Shown: positions 44,138-53,801 of the stretch, one piece after another
Numbering within the stretch: position 1 is the stretch's first letter
Layout of the letters: each line of letters starts with the position of its first letter
Source of the DNA: an uncultured Helicobacter sp.
GTDB lineage: Bacteria; Campylobacterota; Campylobacteria; Campylobacterales; Helicobacteraceae
Direction: 5' to 3'
Length of the DNA stretch: 64,000 bases
NCBI RefSeq assembly: GCF_910577135.1
Contig: NZ_CAJTLL010000001.1
Location: 62,001 to 126,000 of the forward strand
Position numbers and translations under genes: made by a program
Notes under the pieces: generated by a model
Told to the model about the DNA's origin: nothing
What the model saw: the letters and a program-made list of their open reading frames with translations, nothing else
Databases searched by the model: none

Positions 44138-45172
44138 ATGAATATCGGTTTCTATCGAGCATCTCTTATTGGGGATAATATGGTCGCTCTGTATGGAATC
44201 TACGCTATGAAATGCCTCCACCCTGATGCTACGCTCATCGTCTATACAAATGCCTATGGTATTAATCTATATAGCCAATTTCACTTTATTGATGTCCTTA
44301 TCGATGTGGGAGAGATGAGCGAAAAAACGCTTATAGAGGACATTAATAGCCGCAATTTTGCGCTCTTTATCCTCACACAGTCAAATCGTGCAGCTTGCCA
44401 TATCTTTAAGCAAACAAATATCAAACGAATCATCACATTTATGACGCGCTGGAGTTTTGCAAAGCAGCGATTTGATACCGTATATATTCCACGATTTTCC
44501 ATCGCCTATGTGCCATATGTTTTGAGACTCCCCCAATACAAACGCATTTTAAAGCTTGTATATCATTCTATTAACCCCCCCCCCCCCCGTTGTAACTTAT
44601 TGCATAAACCACCAAAGATTGATTTCTCACCCATTAGATTACAAAGCAGCCCAAGCCATAAGGCGAGAATCGCAGACTTCCTGCATAAGCACAACCTGCA
44701 AAATCGCCCCATAGTCGCCATCAATCCTTTTGTCTATACCACGAGCCATAATTTAACGCTTGAGGGTTGGCGTGAGCTTATCACACATCTTGCACGCACC
44801 TATCCTTATATAGGATTTGTTATCCCTACATATAAAGATAATGCTAAGATTTGCTTTGATGATATGGAAAATGTCGCTATATTCAATAACGATTCTGATT
44901 TGCTTAACATCGTAGCATTGCTTGAATCTACCTCCCTGTTCATTAGCCCAAGCACAGGGCTTAGCCATATTGCAGATAATCTAGGCACACCAATGATTTG
45001 GCTCTGCAGCAGGAGGGATAGCTTTGTGTGGGTTGGGGAAACGATGAATCCGAAGCTATTTGTCATACTCAAGCAGCGAACTTCCAAAATGAGTGAGCAA
45101 GCCCAAAAAAAGTATATAGAGCTTGCAAAACAAAAGTTTCAAGTTGTCATAAAAGATTTGAATGCAAGATAA
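44138..45172 (+). CDS. Glycosyltransferase family 9 (heptosyltransferase-like), phase-variable
   Basis: 344 residues of the ADP-heptose:LPS heptosyltransferase type. The N terminus NIGFYRASLIGDNMVAL is the acceptor-side loop (RxxxIGDxV). The nucleotide-sugar site is FISPSTGLSHIADNLGTPMIWL near residue 270, with VAINPFVYTTSHNLTLEGW before it. It would add a heptose or related sugar to LPS core at the inner membrane. A C14 tract at 44575-44588 encodes a run of four prolines (about residues 147-150); gain or loss of one C would truncate the protein about midway. In this sequence the frame is intact (on state). With the upstream C16 tract the gene appears doubly phase-variable. Confidence 0.85.
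   Translation: MNIGFYRASLIGDNMVALYGIYAMKCLHPDATLIVYTNAYGINLYSQFHFIDVLIDVGEMSEKTLIEDINSRNFALFILTQSNRAACHIFKQTNIKRIITFMTRWSFAKQRFDTVYIPRFSIAYVPYVLRLPQYKRILKLVYHSINPPPPRCNLLHKPPKIDFSPIRLQSSPSHKARIADFLHKHNLQNRPIVAINPFVYTTSHNLTLEGWRELITHLARTYPYIGFVIPTYKDNAKICFDDMENVAIFNNDSDLLNIVALLESTSLFISPSTGLSHIADNLGTPMIWLCSRRDSFVWVGETMNPKLFVILKQRTSKMSEQAQKKYIELAKQKFQVVIKDLNAR
44575..44588 (+). repeat. Poly-C tract (C14) within the GT9 coding region
   Basis: Fourteen consecutive C residues inside the reading frame, read as Asn-Pro-Pro-Pro-Pro-Arg. It lies between the N- and C-terminal halves of the enzyme, so a frameshift here abolishes the donor-binding half. Confidence 0.88.
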
Positions 45173-45582
45173 ATAAAGATTCTAGCCTCAATCTTTAAAA
45201 CTCACTCAATAAGCAAGCTCAAGATTTAATACTTTAAGTATATTCATATTGATACGCCTTAAATCTGCAAGACTACAAACATAAAAATCAAAATATAGTA
45301 TCTTATATTTTCGCAAAGATTGTGCAAAAATATCAAAGGCATACATCATATACATCCATAAAAATGGGAGCGCAAAAAGACATATGATTTTATGATAATT
45401 GTTTGTCTGCAGTGCTAAAACCTCAATGCTCAAAATTTAATTTACGATATTACATATCACAAATAAAAATCAAAAATGCTTCGATTCAAAAGAAAATATG
45501 CCCAACCTAAAAGGAACTGATAGTATGAGAAGTGTGTAAGGAATCAAATAAGATTCCTTACATTAAAAGAGAAGCTGAGAGA
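45173..45582. other. Gene-free region between the glycosyltransferase and gdhA
   Basis: I see no reliable gene. A 75-codon minus ORF (45206-45433) has a hydrophobic stretch but no Shine-Dalgarno or recognisable motif. The strong hairpin at 45535-45562 ends the region. Confidence 0.5.
45535..45562 (-). terminator. Strong hairpin downstream of gdhA
   Basis: TGTAAGGAATC and GATTCCTTACA form a perfect 11-bp stem with a 6-base loop, 20 bases after the gdhA stop. There is no T-run on the gdhA side, so it may act as an RNA-stabilising 3' end as well as, or instead of, an intrinsic terminator. Confidence 0.6.
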
Positions 45583-46971
<1,389 letters not shown>

Positions 46972-46976
46972 AACGC

Positions 46977-46982
46977 ATTATA
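46977..46982 (-). promoter_or_regulatory. -10 element of gdhA
   Basis: TATAAT on the minus strand, 42-47 bases before the gdhA ATG. Upstream is a long AT-only imperfect dyad centred on CTTAATTAAG (about 46990-47022). Confidence 0.6.
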
Positions 46983-47031
46983 AAGTAATTAACCTTAAAT
47001 ATTCTTAATTAAGTTTAATTAAAGGTAATTT

Positions 47032-47652
47032 TTACAAACCAAGTCCCAAAATTTCCCATAATCCATTCACTTCTTCATCTTCAAGCAAAATCGTGCTTTG
47101 CGTATGGAGAAAGGATAAAATCCGCTCTATATCAAAGCTACTCCCGCCAATGCAGCCCTGATGTGCAAAAATAAAGCCCTGTGCTAAACTGACAGATGTG
47201 GCAAGTGCCCCCTCACACATAAAGCATAAAGAATCCTTGCTTTGATGTGCCCTCCCCTCAAAGTGCAGTATCTTAGCATACATTTCAAGCACCACGCGCT
47301 TGGGATTCTGTGAATGTAGCTTATGTGCGCCCTCATCTAAAAGCGTATAATAAAATGTATCAATCTCATATATATCAAACAGATGCCGATGAAGCAATTT
47401 GATAAAATGCTGCCATATATAATAACGTGTGCTATCAAATTCCCATTTATGCCCTAAATGCAAAATATGCTTAAGCTTAGGGAGGAAAGCAAGGTTGAGC
47501 TCTTCTTCAAAATCAATCTTGCGCCCGATATTAATGATGCTATGCCGCGCCCCATAGAATCGATATAATGTCTTAATATACATAGGTGTGAGAATCTTCA
47601 CAATCATATCTTCTGTGCGCGTTTTTTGCATATACAAAATATACCCTTGCAC
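47032..47652 (-). CDS. recO: Recombination protein RecO (epsilonproteobacterial form)
   Basis: 206 residues. The block TLYRFYGARHSIINIGRKIDF followed by LPKLKHILHLGHKWE resembles the short RecO of H. pylori, which works with RecR to load RecA in RecF-like repair. A C-x2-C-containing segment (SLCFMCEG) is kept in the C-terminal part. The ORF opens at 47673, but a GTG at 47652 with AAGGAT just before it matches the family start (VQGYIL). It is divergent from the IMPase-accD cluster, as recO adjoins accD in H. pylori. Confidence 0.82.
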   Translation of the reverse strand: MQGYILYMQKTRTEDMIVKILTPMYIKTLYRFYGARHSIINIGRKIDFEEELNLAFLPKLKHILHLGHKWEFDSTRYYIWQHFIKLLHRHLFDIYEIDTFYYTLLDEGAHKLHSQNPKRVVLEMYAKILHFEGRAHQSKDSLCFMCEGALATSVSLAQGFIFAHQGCIGGSSFDIERILSFLHTQSTILLEDEEVNGLWEILGLGL

Positions 47653-47723
47653 GACTATCCTTACTTTAAGCATTTCTAACGCATAATTCTAGCTGAATTT
47701 TATATGCTTTAAGGGGTTCACTC

Positions 47724-48470
47724 TTGCGGACATTTTTATATCAAGCTACTCTTGCCACACAAAAGATTATTGATACCTTGCAGCATAAAGACAAATCACT
47801 CTATACCCTGCATCAAATCGGTGCAGGAGGCGATAGAAGCATAGGGGCGGACTTAGTGAGCGAGAGCATTTATAAGGAGTATTTGCTGCCTTTGGCAAGT
47901 ATCAATTCCGAAGAGAGCGGCTTTATACAGGGGGCGAGAAGTGATTATATTATGCTAGACCCGCTCGATGGGAGCGATAACTTCCTCTCTCATATCCCTT
48001 ATTATGGCGCTTCTTTGGCACTTTGTGATACAAATGGCAGAGTAAAGGAGGCTGTAATTTTTAACTTCTGCACTAAAGAGGGCAGAGCGCGAGTGGAGGA
48101 TAAAGTCATACGATTTGCTATTGAATCCTATCTGCAAGAGGGCGAGGCGGCTTTTATCGCATTAGAATCTTTGCCACTCACAAAATGCGGAATTTTTGAA
48201 AAAGCGTATTCTAATCCGCATATCACTGCACTTTTATATCAAAATCACTTAAAGTTCCGCTCTTTAGGGGCGAGTGCGCTATCTATCGCGCAATCTTATG
48301 AAGTGAATTTTATGCTTTTTATGGGTAATATCCGCGATTTTGATAGCAAGGCAGGATTGTTTTTATGCGAAAAGCTGCATCATATTCGCACAAATAATTT
48401 TACACTTATAAGCAAAGATAAGCATATTTTTGATATGATTTCACATATCGTTTTAGAATCTAAAGGATAG
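47724..48470 (+). CDS. Inositol monophosphatase family protein
   Basis: 248 residues with the metal-binding motifs EESG and DPLDGSDNF of the IMPase/CysQ superfamily. The C-terminal metal motif is degenerate (RDFDSKAG). It could dephosphorylate PAP, inositol phosphate or another small sugar phosphate. Start codon TTG with AAGGGG upstream. The same family member precedes accD in C. jejuni, so the cluster is conserved though functionally mixed. Confidence 0.8.
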   Translation: MRTFLYQATLATQKIIDTLQHKDKSLYTLHQIGAGGDRSIGADLVSESIYKEYLLPLASINSEESGFIQGARSDYIMLDPLDGSDNFLSHIPYYGASLALCDTNGRVKEAVIFNFCTKEGRARVEDKVIRFAIESYLQEGEAAFIALESLPLTKCGIFEKAYSNPHITALLYQNHLKFRSLGASALSIAQSYEVNFMLFMGNIRDFDSKAGLFLCEKLHHIRTNNFTLISKDKHIFDMISHIVLESKG

Positions 48471-48472
48471 AA

Positions 48473-49369
48473 ATGGGATTGGGTAGTTTGTTTAAACCAA
48501 AGAAAGAAGAAAACAAAGATAAAGAGCAAAACCAAGACGTACAGAAGATTGACGCACCTCCTAATCATTGGCTTAAATGCCCTAGTTGTAATGCTATGAT
48601 GTACTATAAAGAGGTATTTTCACAAAGCCATATCTGCCCTAAATGCAATTATCATTTTAGAATCTCTGCTACTGAGCGTATAGAAATGCTTTGCGATACA
48701 GATACATTTATTGAAATCGATAAGGATTTGCGTCCTATTGACCCGCTTGAATTTGTCGATAAAAAAAGCTACAAACAACGTATCCGCGAGAGTGAGGAGA
48801 AAACCGGCAGGGCAAGTTCGGTAATCGCAGGGGAGGGGCTTATAAATGGCATAGAAATGCAAATCGTGCTTTTTGACTTTGCCTTCATGGGTGGCTCTCT
48901 AGGCTCGGTAGAGGGAGAGAAAATCGTCCGTGCTACCAATCGAGCAGTGGCAAAAAAGCAAACATTAGTCATTCTCTCCACAAGTGGAGGCGCACGTATG
49001 CAAGAATCCACCTTTTCACTTATGCAAATGGCTAAGACCTCTTGTGCGTTAAATAAACTCTCTGATGCGGGATTGCCCTTTATTTCTGTGTTGCTTGACC
49101 CTACTTTTGGAGGCGTGAGCGCGTCTTTTGCATTTTTAGGAGATATTATCATCGCTGAGCCGGGCGCGATTATTGGTTTTGCAGGACCACGTGTGATAAA
49201 GCAAACTATTGGTGCGGACTTACCAGAGGGATTCCAAACGGCTGAATTTCTCCTAGAACACGGGCTTATTGATATGGTAGTGCATCGTAAAGATTTAAAA
49301 AAGACATTGAGCGATATTAGCAAAATGCTTAATCCAAACTATGCAAATCAACATTTATTCTATAACTAA
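48473..49369 (+). CDS. accD: Acetyl-CoA carboxylase carboxyltransferase subunit beta
   Basis: AccD (298 residues) transfers the carboxyl group from biotin carrier to acetyl-CoA, the first step of fatty acid synthesis. The N-terminal four-cysteine zinc ribbon is CPSCNAM plus CPKCNYH, and the crotonase-fold part has SSTSGGARMQE-like TSGGARMQES, GGVSASFAFLGD and GFAGPRVIKQTIG. It starts two bases after the IMPase gene and overlaps rlmH by 29 bases. Confidence 0.96.
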   Translation: MGLGSLFKPKKEENKDKEQNQDVQKIDAPPNHWLKCPSCNAMMYYKEVFSQSHICPKCNYHFRISATERIEMLCDTDTFIEIDKDLRPIDPLEFVDKKSYKQRIRESEEKTGRASSVIAGEGLINGIEMQIVLFDFAFMGGSLGSVEGEKIVRATNRAVAKKQTLVILSTSGGARMQESTFSLMQMAKTSCALNKLSDAGLPFISVLLDPTFGGVSASFAFLGDIIIAEPGAIIGFAGPRVIKQTIGADLPEGFQTAEFLLEHGLIDMVVHRKDLKKTLSDISKMLNPNYANQHLFYN

Positions 49370-49799
49370 AAAAGACGCCGCTTATCGAGCATTGCAAGAG
49401 GAGCTATGTATGCGATGTAAGCCATTTGGTGCAAATATCAAGCATTTTGAGCTATTCCCCCAATCTGTGAAAAATGCCCAAAAAATCTCTTTAAATAAAG
49501 CACAGCAGAGCTATACGCATATTTTTACCCCTTATCTTAATACGAATGGGCTTAATATCGCCCTTGACCCAGGGGGAAAAAGCTATGATTCTCATAGTTT
49601 TGCGCATTTGATAGAATCTCACCAACTCATACAATTTTTTATCGGTGGGGCTTATGGGCTTGAAAAATCTTTTGTGAATCTCACTCACGCGGTGAGCCTA
49701 AGCGCGATGACATTAAGCCATAAAATCGCCAAGCTTGTGCTATGTGAGCAAATCTATCGGGCATTAAGCATTTTATCATCTCACCCTTATCATAAATAG
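49341..49799 (+). CDS. rlmH: 23S rRNA pseudouridine-1915 N3-methyltransferase RlmH
   Basis: SPOUT-family methyltransferase of 152 residues. The knot signature is QFFIGGAYGLEKSF, then LSLSAMT-type block seen as VSLSAMTLSHKIAKLVLCEQIYRA and the terminal SSHPYHK, which is nearly invariant (HPYH). It overlaps the accD 3' end. Confidence 0.95.
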   Translation: MQINIYSITKKDAAYRALQEELCMRCKPFGANIKHFELFPQSVKNAQKISLNKAQQSYTHIFTPYLNTNGLNIALDPGGKSYDSHSFAHLIESHQLIQFFIGGAYGLEKSFVNLTHAVSLSAMTLSHKIAKLVLCEQIYRALSILSSHPYHK

Positions 49800-49807
49800 G
49801 AGGATTT

Positions 49808-50164
49808 ATGATTGATTATACTTTTTTTGAGACACTTCTTAAGCAACGCTTACATAAGCTTTGTGAGAGCATCGAGCATAAAAACACGCATATTACACAT
49901 ATTCAAAACACTCATCATAAAGATGAGGGCGATATTGTCGGGGCTGGATTACAAGGGAATCTAGAAATGGGTATGATTAATTTATATCAAAATGAAATCC
50001 GCGATATTCGCAAATCTCTGCAAAAAATCAAAGATGGTATATTTGGGATATGTGAAATGTGCGATGATGAAATCGATGTAGAGCGCCTCAAAGTCAAGCC
50101 TCACGCAAAATACTGCATTAATTGTCGTGAGCTATTTGAAAAAACGCAAAAAAAGGAGCGATAG
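49808..50164 (+). CDS. DksA/TraR-type zinc-finger protein
   Basis: 118 residues with an N-terminal helical hairpin and a C-terminal four-cysteine finger CEMCDDEI plus KYCINCRELFEK. DksA-like proteins bind the RNA polymerase secondary channel and modulate stringent transcription. The coiled-coil is short and its tip lacks the clear DXXDXA motif, so function as true DksA is uncertain. AGGAGGATTT precedes the start. Confidence 0.82.
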   Translation: MIDYTFFETLLKQRLHKLCESIEHKNTHITHIQNTHHKDEGDIVGAGLQGNLEMGMINLYQNEIRDIRKSLQKIKDGIFGICEMCDDEIDVERLKVKPHAKYCINCRELFEKTQKKER

Positions 50165-51189
50165 TGAAACTGAAATATTATGTGATATTTTCTTTTGTGT
50201 TTATGCTCGTTATTGGGCTATATGTGTATAGTTTAGAATCTTATAACTATACGTATGAGATTCCATTCACGCAAATGCAGATTACACTGCCTTTGGCTGT
50301 GTGGATTGTGGGGATTGTGGCTTTATTTTTTGTAGCGACTTTAATATTTTTTGCTTCTGCGTGGGCGCAGGATTTGCTAGAGAATTATCATCGCAAAAAT
50401 GACTACGATAAATTACTCTCACAAATCAATGAGCAATCCCTCAACCAAGATATCAAGCCTCGTGTGTATAAACGCAAAGCTTTTTCTAATCTATCTAAAA
50501 TTTTGCAGCGATTTTATTTGAAGCCCAGATTAGATTCCACAGAGAGTTTCAATCGTAAGATTGATACGCTTTTTGAAAATTATAAAGATGTGATGAGCGG
50601 TAAGGTAGTGGATTTGAAAACCTATCATCTAAGTCGCGATAATAAATTTAATGTCCAAAATCTTAAAAATAAAATCCATCAACACTACAAATATGGCTTT
50701 GAAATCTTAGAACAAGATTATCCCGATGAGTTGAAAAACTACGCAGTGCTTGAGATTCTTAAAAACGCTCAGCCCAAAGAGCAAGAAAAGCTCCTCTCTC
50801 GAATCTCCCATATCACGCTTAATAAAACGCTCGCGCAGGAGATGTTCAAAACCTATCTTAAAAACCCCCAAAGCATAGACGCTAAAGATATGCGCGAAGC
50901 CTTAAGAAAAGTCCAAACAAGCACAATGGAATATATCCAATATGCCATTATGAGTAGAGGGATACTTACACCTGATGAGTGGATTAAATTTTTTGAATCT
51001 TGTGCAGATAATGATGAAAGTGCAGAAATGGCATTTTTTTATGTGCTATTTGAACTAGAAATGATAGATAAGGCAAAAGAGCGCCATCGCAGTCACGCTA
51101 AGGACGAATATAAGCTCATTGATGCGTATTTAGATTTAAAATCACTTGGCAAGCACTATCCTTTTGATATTTTTCTTTTGCAGTCCTAA
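50164..51189 (+). CDS. Membrane protein of the accD-rlmH-dksA cluster, function unknown
   Basis: 341 residues, GTG start overlapping the previous stop by one base. Two transmembrane helices (about 5-25 and 42-70), with a LapA-like arrangement, then a largely helical cytoplasmic domain of about 270 residues that begins with a dibasic linker. A similar protein follows dksA-like in C. jejuni. No catalytic motif seen. The tight junction implies cotranscription. Confidence 0.7.
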   Translation: MKLKYYVIFSFVFMLVIGLYVYSLESYNYTYEIPFTQMQITLPLAVWIVGIVALFFVATLIFFASAWAQDLLENYHRKNDYDKLLSQINEQSLNQDIKPRVYKRKAFSNLSKILQRFYLKPRLDSTESFNRKIDTLFENYKDVMSGKVVDLKTYHLSRDNKFNVQNLKNKIHQHYKYGFEILEQDYPDELKNYAVLEILKNAQPKEQEKLLSRISHITLNKTLAQEMFKTYLKNPQSIDAKDMREALRKVQTSTMEYIQYAIMSRGILTPDEWIKFFESCADNDESAEMAFFYVLFELEMIDKAKERHRSHAKDEYKLIDAYLDLKSLGKHYPFDIFLLQS

Positions 51190-51221
51190 GCTAATTTTAG
51201 TCTCATAGGGCGAGTTGGTGT

Positions 51222-52268
51222 TTAGTATTCTAGCCCTGCGATTTTAAGGGCTTTTTTGCATAATGATGAAAGTGGTTTAGAGTTAAGCTCATTGATAGGA
51301 ATCAACGTGATTTCATCAAAGATATTTAAGGTTTGAAAGCATTTAAAATCTATATGATAAATATATGCCCTGATATGATATTTAGTATAGTGATGTCTGC
51401 ATTCTCCACACTTATGTGTTTGCGTGAGGCTATCACTAGTAAGCAAGGGAAGATTATAAAGCCCGTGATATAGCCCTTTGGAGGATCGCACTAAAGCAAT
51501 ATGATGATTATGCACACAAATACCAAGATGTAGTTCTAAAGGTATAAGGGTGGATTGCTTAGGCAGGGGATAGAGATGAGGGGCATTATATCCATCACAT
51601 AAAGATTGCAAGGGACATATGAGACAAGAGGGGGATTTAGGAGTACATAGGGTAGCACCAATATCAAGCAAGGCTTGATTGTAATCAAAACTAGAATCTA
51701 TATCTAAAAGGATTTGAGCAAGCTTTTCTAAAAGCACCATTTTTGGATTACTTAGAGCAAAAATACGGCAGAGTAGGCGTCTAATATTCCCATCTACAAA
51801 AGATACATTTTGTTTAAAACCAAAGCATAAAATCGCCCCCGCACTATATGCACCAATGCCCGGCAGTGCAATCAACTCATTATATGTGTGTGGTAAAGTA
51901 TGGGAGAATTTTTGAGCGCATATATGTGCGGTTTTTAACATATTTCTTACACGTGTGTAATAGCCTAATCCCTCCCAAGCTTTAAGCACTTGCTCCTCTG
52001 TAGCATAAGAGAGGGCAAGGAGCGTGGGAAAAGATTCCATAAAAGGCTGATAGTAACACTCTAGCACACGTTTTACTTGTGTTTGCTGCAACATCATTTC
52101 ACTCACATACACGCCATAGGGCGCATTTTCTCCTTGTAGATTACGCCAAGGCAAAGTGAATCTTCCATTGTCCTTATACCAAGCAAGTATATTTTTGCGC
52201 CATAACGGGGCTATATGCAGTGCTTTTTCTTGTAATGGGCTAAAGCTTATGTTTTTAGAATCTTCCAT
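51222..52268 (-). CDS. mutY: A/G-specific adenine glycosylase
   Basis: MutY (348 residues) removes adenine opposite 8-oxoguanine. LPWRNLQGENAPYGVYVSE(M)MLQQTQV, the helix-hairpin-helix LPGIGAYSAGAI with catalytic Asp in FVDGNIRRLL, and the 4Fe-4S ligands C-x6-C-x2-C-x5-C (CTPKSPSCLICPLQSLC) are intact. The C-terminal NUDIX-like domain that recognises 8-oxoG is present. A8G8 lies about 100 bases upstream of the start. Confidence 0.95.
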   Translation of the reverse strand: MEDSKNISFSPLQEKALHIAPLWRKNILAWYKDNGRFTLPWRNLQGENAPYGVYVSEMMLQQTQVKRVLECYYQPFMESFPTLLALSYATEEQVLKAWEGLGYYTRVRNMLKTAHICAQKFSHTLPHTYNELIALPGIGAYSAGAILCFGFKQNVSFVDGNIRRLLCRIFALSNPKMVLLEKLAQILLDIDSSFDYNQALLDIGATLCTPKSPSCLICPLQSLCDGYNAPHLYPLPKQSTLIPLELHLGICVHNHHIALVRSSKGLYHGLYNLPLLTSDSLTQTHKCGECRHHYTKYHIRAYIYHIDFKCFQTLNIFDEITLIPINELNSKPLSSLCKKALKIAGLEY

Positions 52269-52365
52269 AAATGAGAGTGTAGCTAAAAATACAAAATGAG
52301 TAGAAGATTTAAAGCCTACAAAAGCAGGGCTAAGAGAGTTATTGCAATCTATGCAAAAAGTGCTT

Positions 52366-52381
52366 AAAAAAAAGGGGGGGG
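52366..52381. repeat. A8G8 homopolymer pair upstream of mutY
   Basis: Eight A then eight G on the plus strand in the 150-base gap between the NFACT gene and mutY. It is outside coding sequence, so any slippage would act on mutY transcription or on the NFACT 3' end. Confidence 0.5.
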
Positions 52382-52418
52382 ATTCTAATTTATGTATAAG
52401 GGGGTTGAGACATTCTCA

Positions 52419-53792
52419 TTATATTTGTATTATGCTCTTGCTATCTGCGCGGTAATGTATGCTTTTATGCTTGGCATATACCGCCTGTGCGTTCAATGAT
52501 GGCTTGACAAATCGCCTCCTTGTCCAATCCACTACAAAATCCCCACCCCCCTTACGCACGACATAAAGCCCCACTAAGATTTCAGCTACCCTTTGTAGTA
52601 GGGTATTTGGGGGCATTTTTTTACCACAATGAATAATCAAATGCGCACTTGGCACATCACGGATATGAAACCACAAATCATCGGCTTTTGCCACTTCTAA
52701 AAGCCTTTGATTGTCCTTTGCATTGCGCCCAATGCTCACCTTATACCCCTGTATAAAAAAGCTCTCTATATCCTTTGTACCTATATTTTTTGCCCTCTTG
52801 TGTGCTGGAGCAAAGACCTCTCCGCTCTCATCAAACTGCAAGGTAAAGCCTATTTGCTGCGTGATAAAGGCAATTCTCTCCTGCAAATTGGCTATTTGCT
52901 TCTCTAAAAATTTTGCCTTTTTATGATATTTTTTGCTCTGCGTAAAATACCAATTCCCCGCTTCTTGCAAATCCCTTGCGTGTGAAGGCAAGGGGAGATT
53001 CACATCATTTGCGTTACTATCTTTTAGCACAATATGCGTTGTGATGATCTTATGTGTGGGCAGCAAATGCAATGAACTAAAAATCAGCTCTCCATACATA
53101 GCATACTCCTTAGCAGATTCTAAAAGCTCCTCGCGTTTGGGTAATGTAGCTAATGTATCTATGAGGGATTGCTTCTTGCTTTCAAGTTTTCTAAGTACAT
53201 TTTGCCTCTTGTCTGCTTTGAGCTTTTCATATTTATCCGCATAAATTTGCTCTAATATCGCACATACATTTTCTGGCGGGATTTCAAGCTGTGTGGGGAT
53301 ACATTCAGGCTGTGGCAAAGGGGATAGAATCTTCCCTACCCGCACCTCTCGCGAGGATTTATGCTGTGGTATATGGCGCAATGCTTCAAGCACAATAAAA
53401 TCCTTATCACAAAGCACCACATTGGTATATTTGCCGGTAAATTCGCACACAAGCCAAAAATACCGCACCTTATAGTGCTCCCTCTGGGTGAGATAGCATT
53501 GCAAGATTCTATTATTCCCATCGATACGTATCTGCTCTATATGTGCCCCTTTCGTGCAAGTAGCGAGTTTATTATCAAAAGGCGCACAAAAGACTTTTGT
53601 CCCTATAATCTCTCTTTGAGCAATAAATATATTGCTTTGTGAGCGCGTCATATCCATATAGAATCTATGCGTCTCCCCCTGTCTATCCGCACATATCAAC
53701 ACCAAGAGATTATTATCTATGCGTCTAAAGCACATAATTCGCTCCATATTTTGCATATAGGCGCAAAACCCTTTCAGCAAAGCAAGATTCAC
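52419..53792 (-). CDS. NFACT family protein (RqcH/FbpA-like)
   Basis: 457 residues: an NFACT-N domain (SNIFIAQREI, APFDNKLATCTKGAHI, LVCEFTGKYTNVVL), a central coiled coil (about 190-320) and the NFACT-R/DUF814 domain with GRNAKDNQRLLEVAKADDLWFH and DVPSAHLII. Bacterial members (RqcH) add alanine tails to stalled nascent chains on 50S subunits and older annotations call them fibronectin-binding proteins. It is shorter than the Firmicutes form, mainly in the middle. Ten bases downstream of recN, likely cotranscribed. Confidence 0.85.
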   Translation of the reverse strand: MNLALLKGFCAYMQNMERIMCFRRIDNNLLVLICADRQGETHRFYMDMTRSQSNIFIAQREIIGTKVFCAPFDNKLATCTKGAHIEQIRIDGNNRILQCYLTQREHYKVRYFWLVCEFTGKYTNVVLCDKDFIVLEALRHIPQHKSSREVRVGKILSPLPQPECIPTQLEIPPENVCAILEQIYADKYEKLKADKRQNVLRKLESKKQSLIDTLATLPKREELLESAKEYAMYGELIFSSLHLLPTHKIITTHIVLKDSNANDVNLPLPSHARDLQEAGNWYFTQSKKYHKKAKFLEKQIANLQERIAFITQQIGFTLQFDESGEVFAPAHKRAKNIGTKDIESFFIQGYKVSIGRNAKDNQRLLEVAKADDLWFHIRDVPSAHLIIHCGKKMPPNTLLQRVAEILVGLYVVRKGGGDFVVDWTRRRFVKPSLNAQAVYAKHKSIHYRADSKSIIQI

Positions 53793-53801
53793 TACTTTAT
53801 C

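Noticed and set aside
45206..45433. 75-codon minus ORF
   Set aside because: No Shine-Dalgarno or family match; hydrophobic stretch may be chance in AT-rich DNA.
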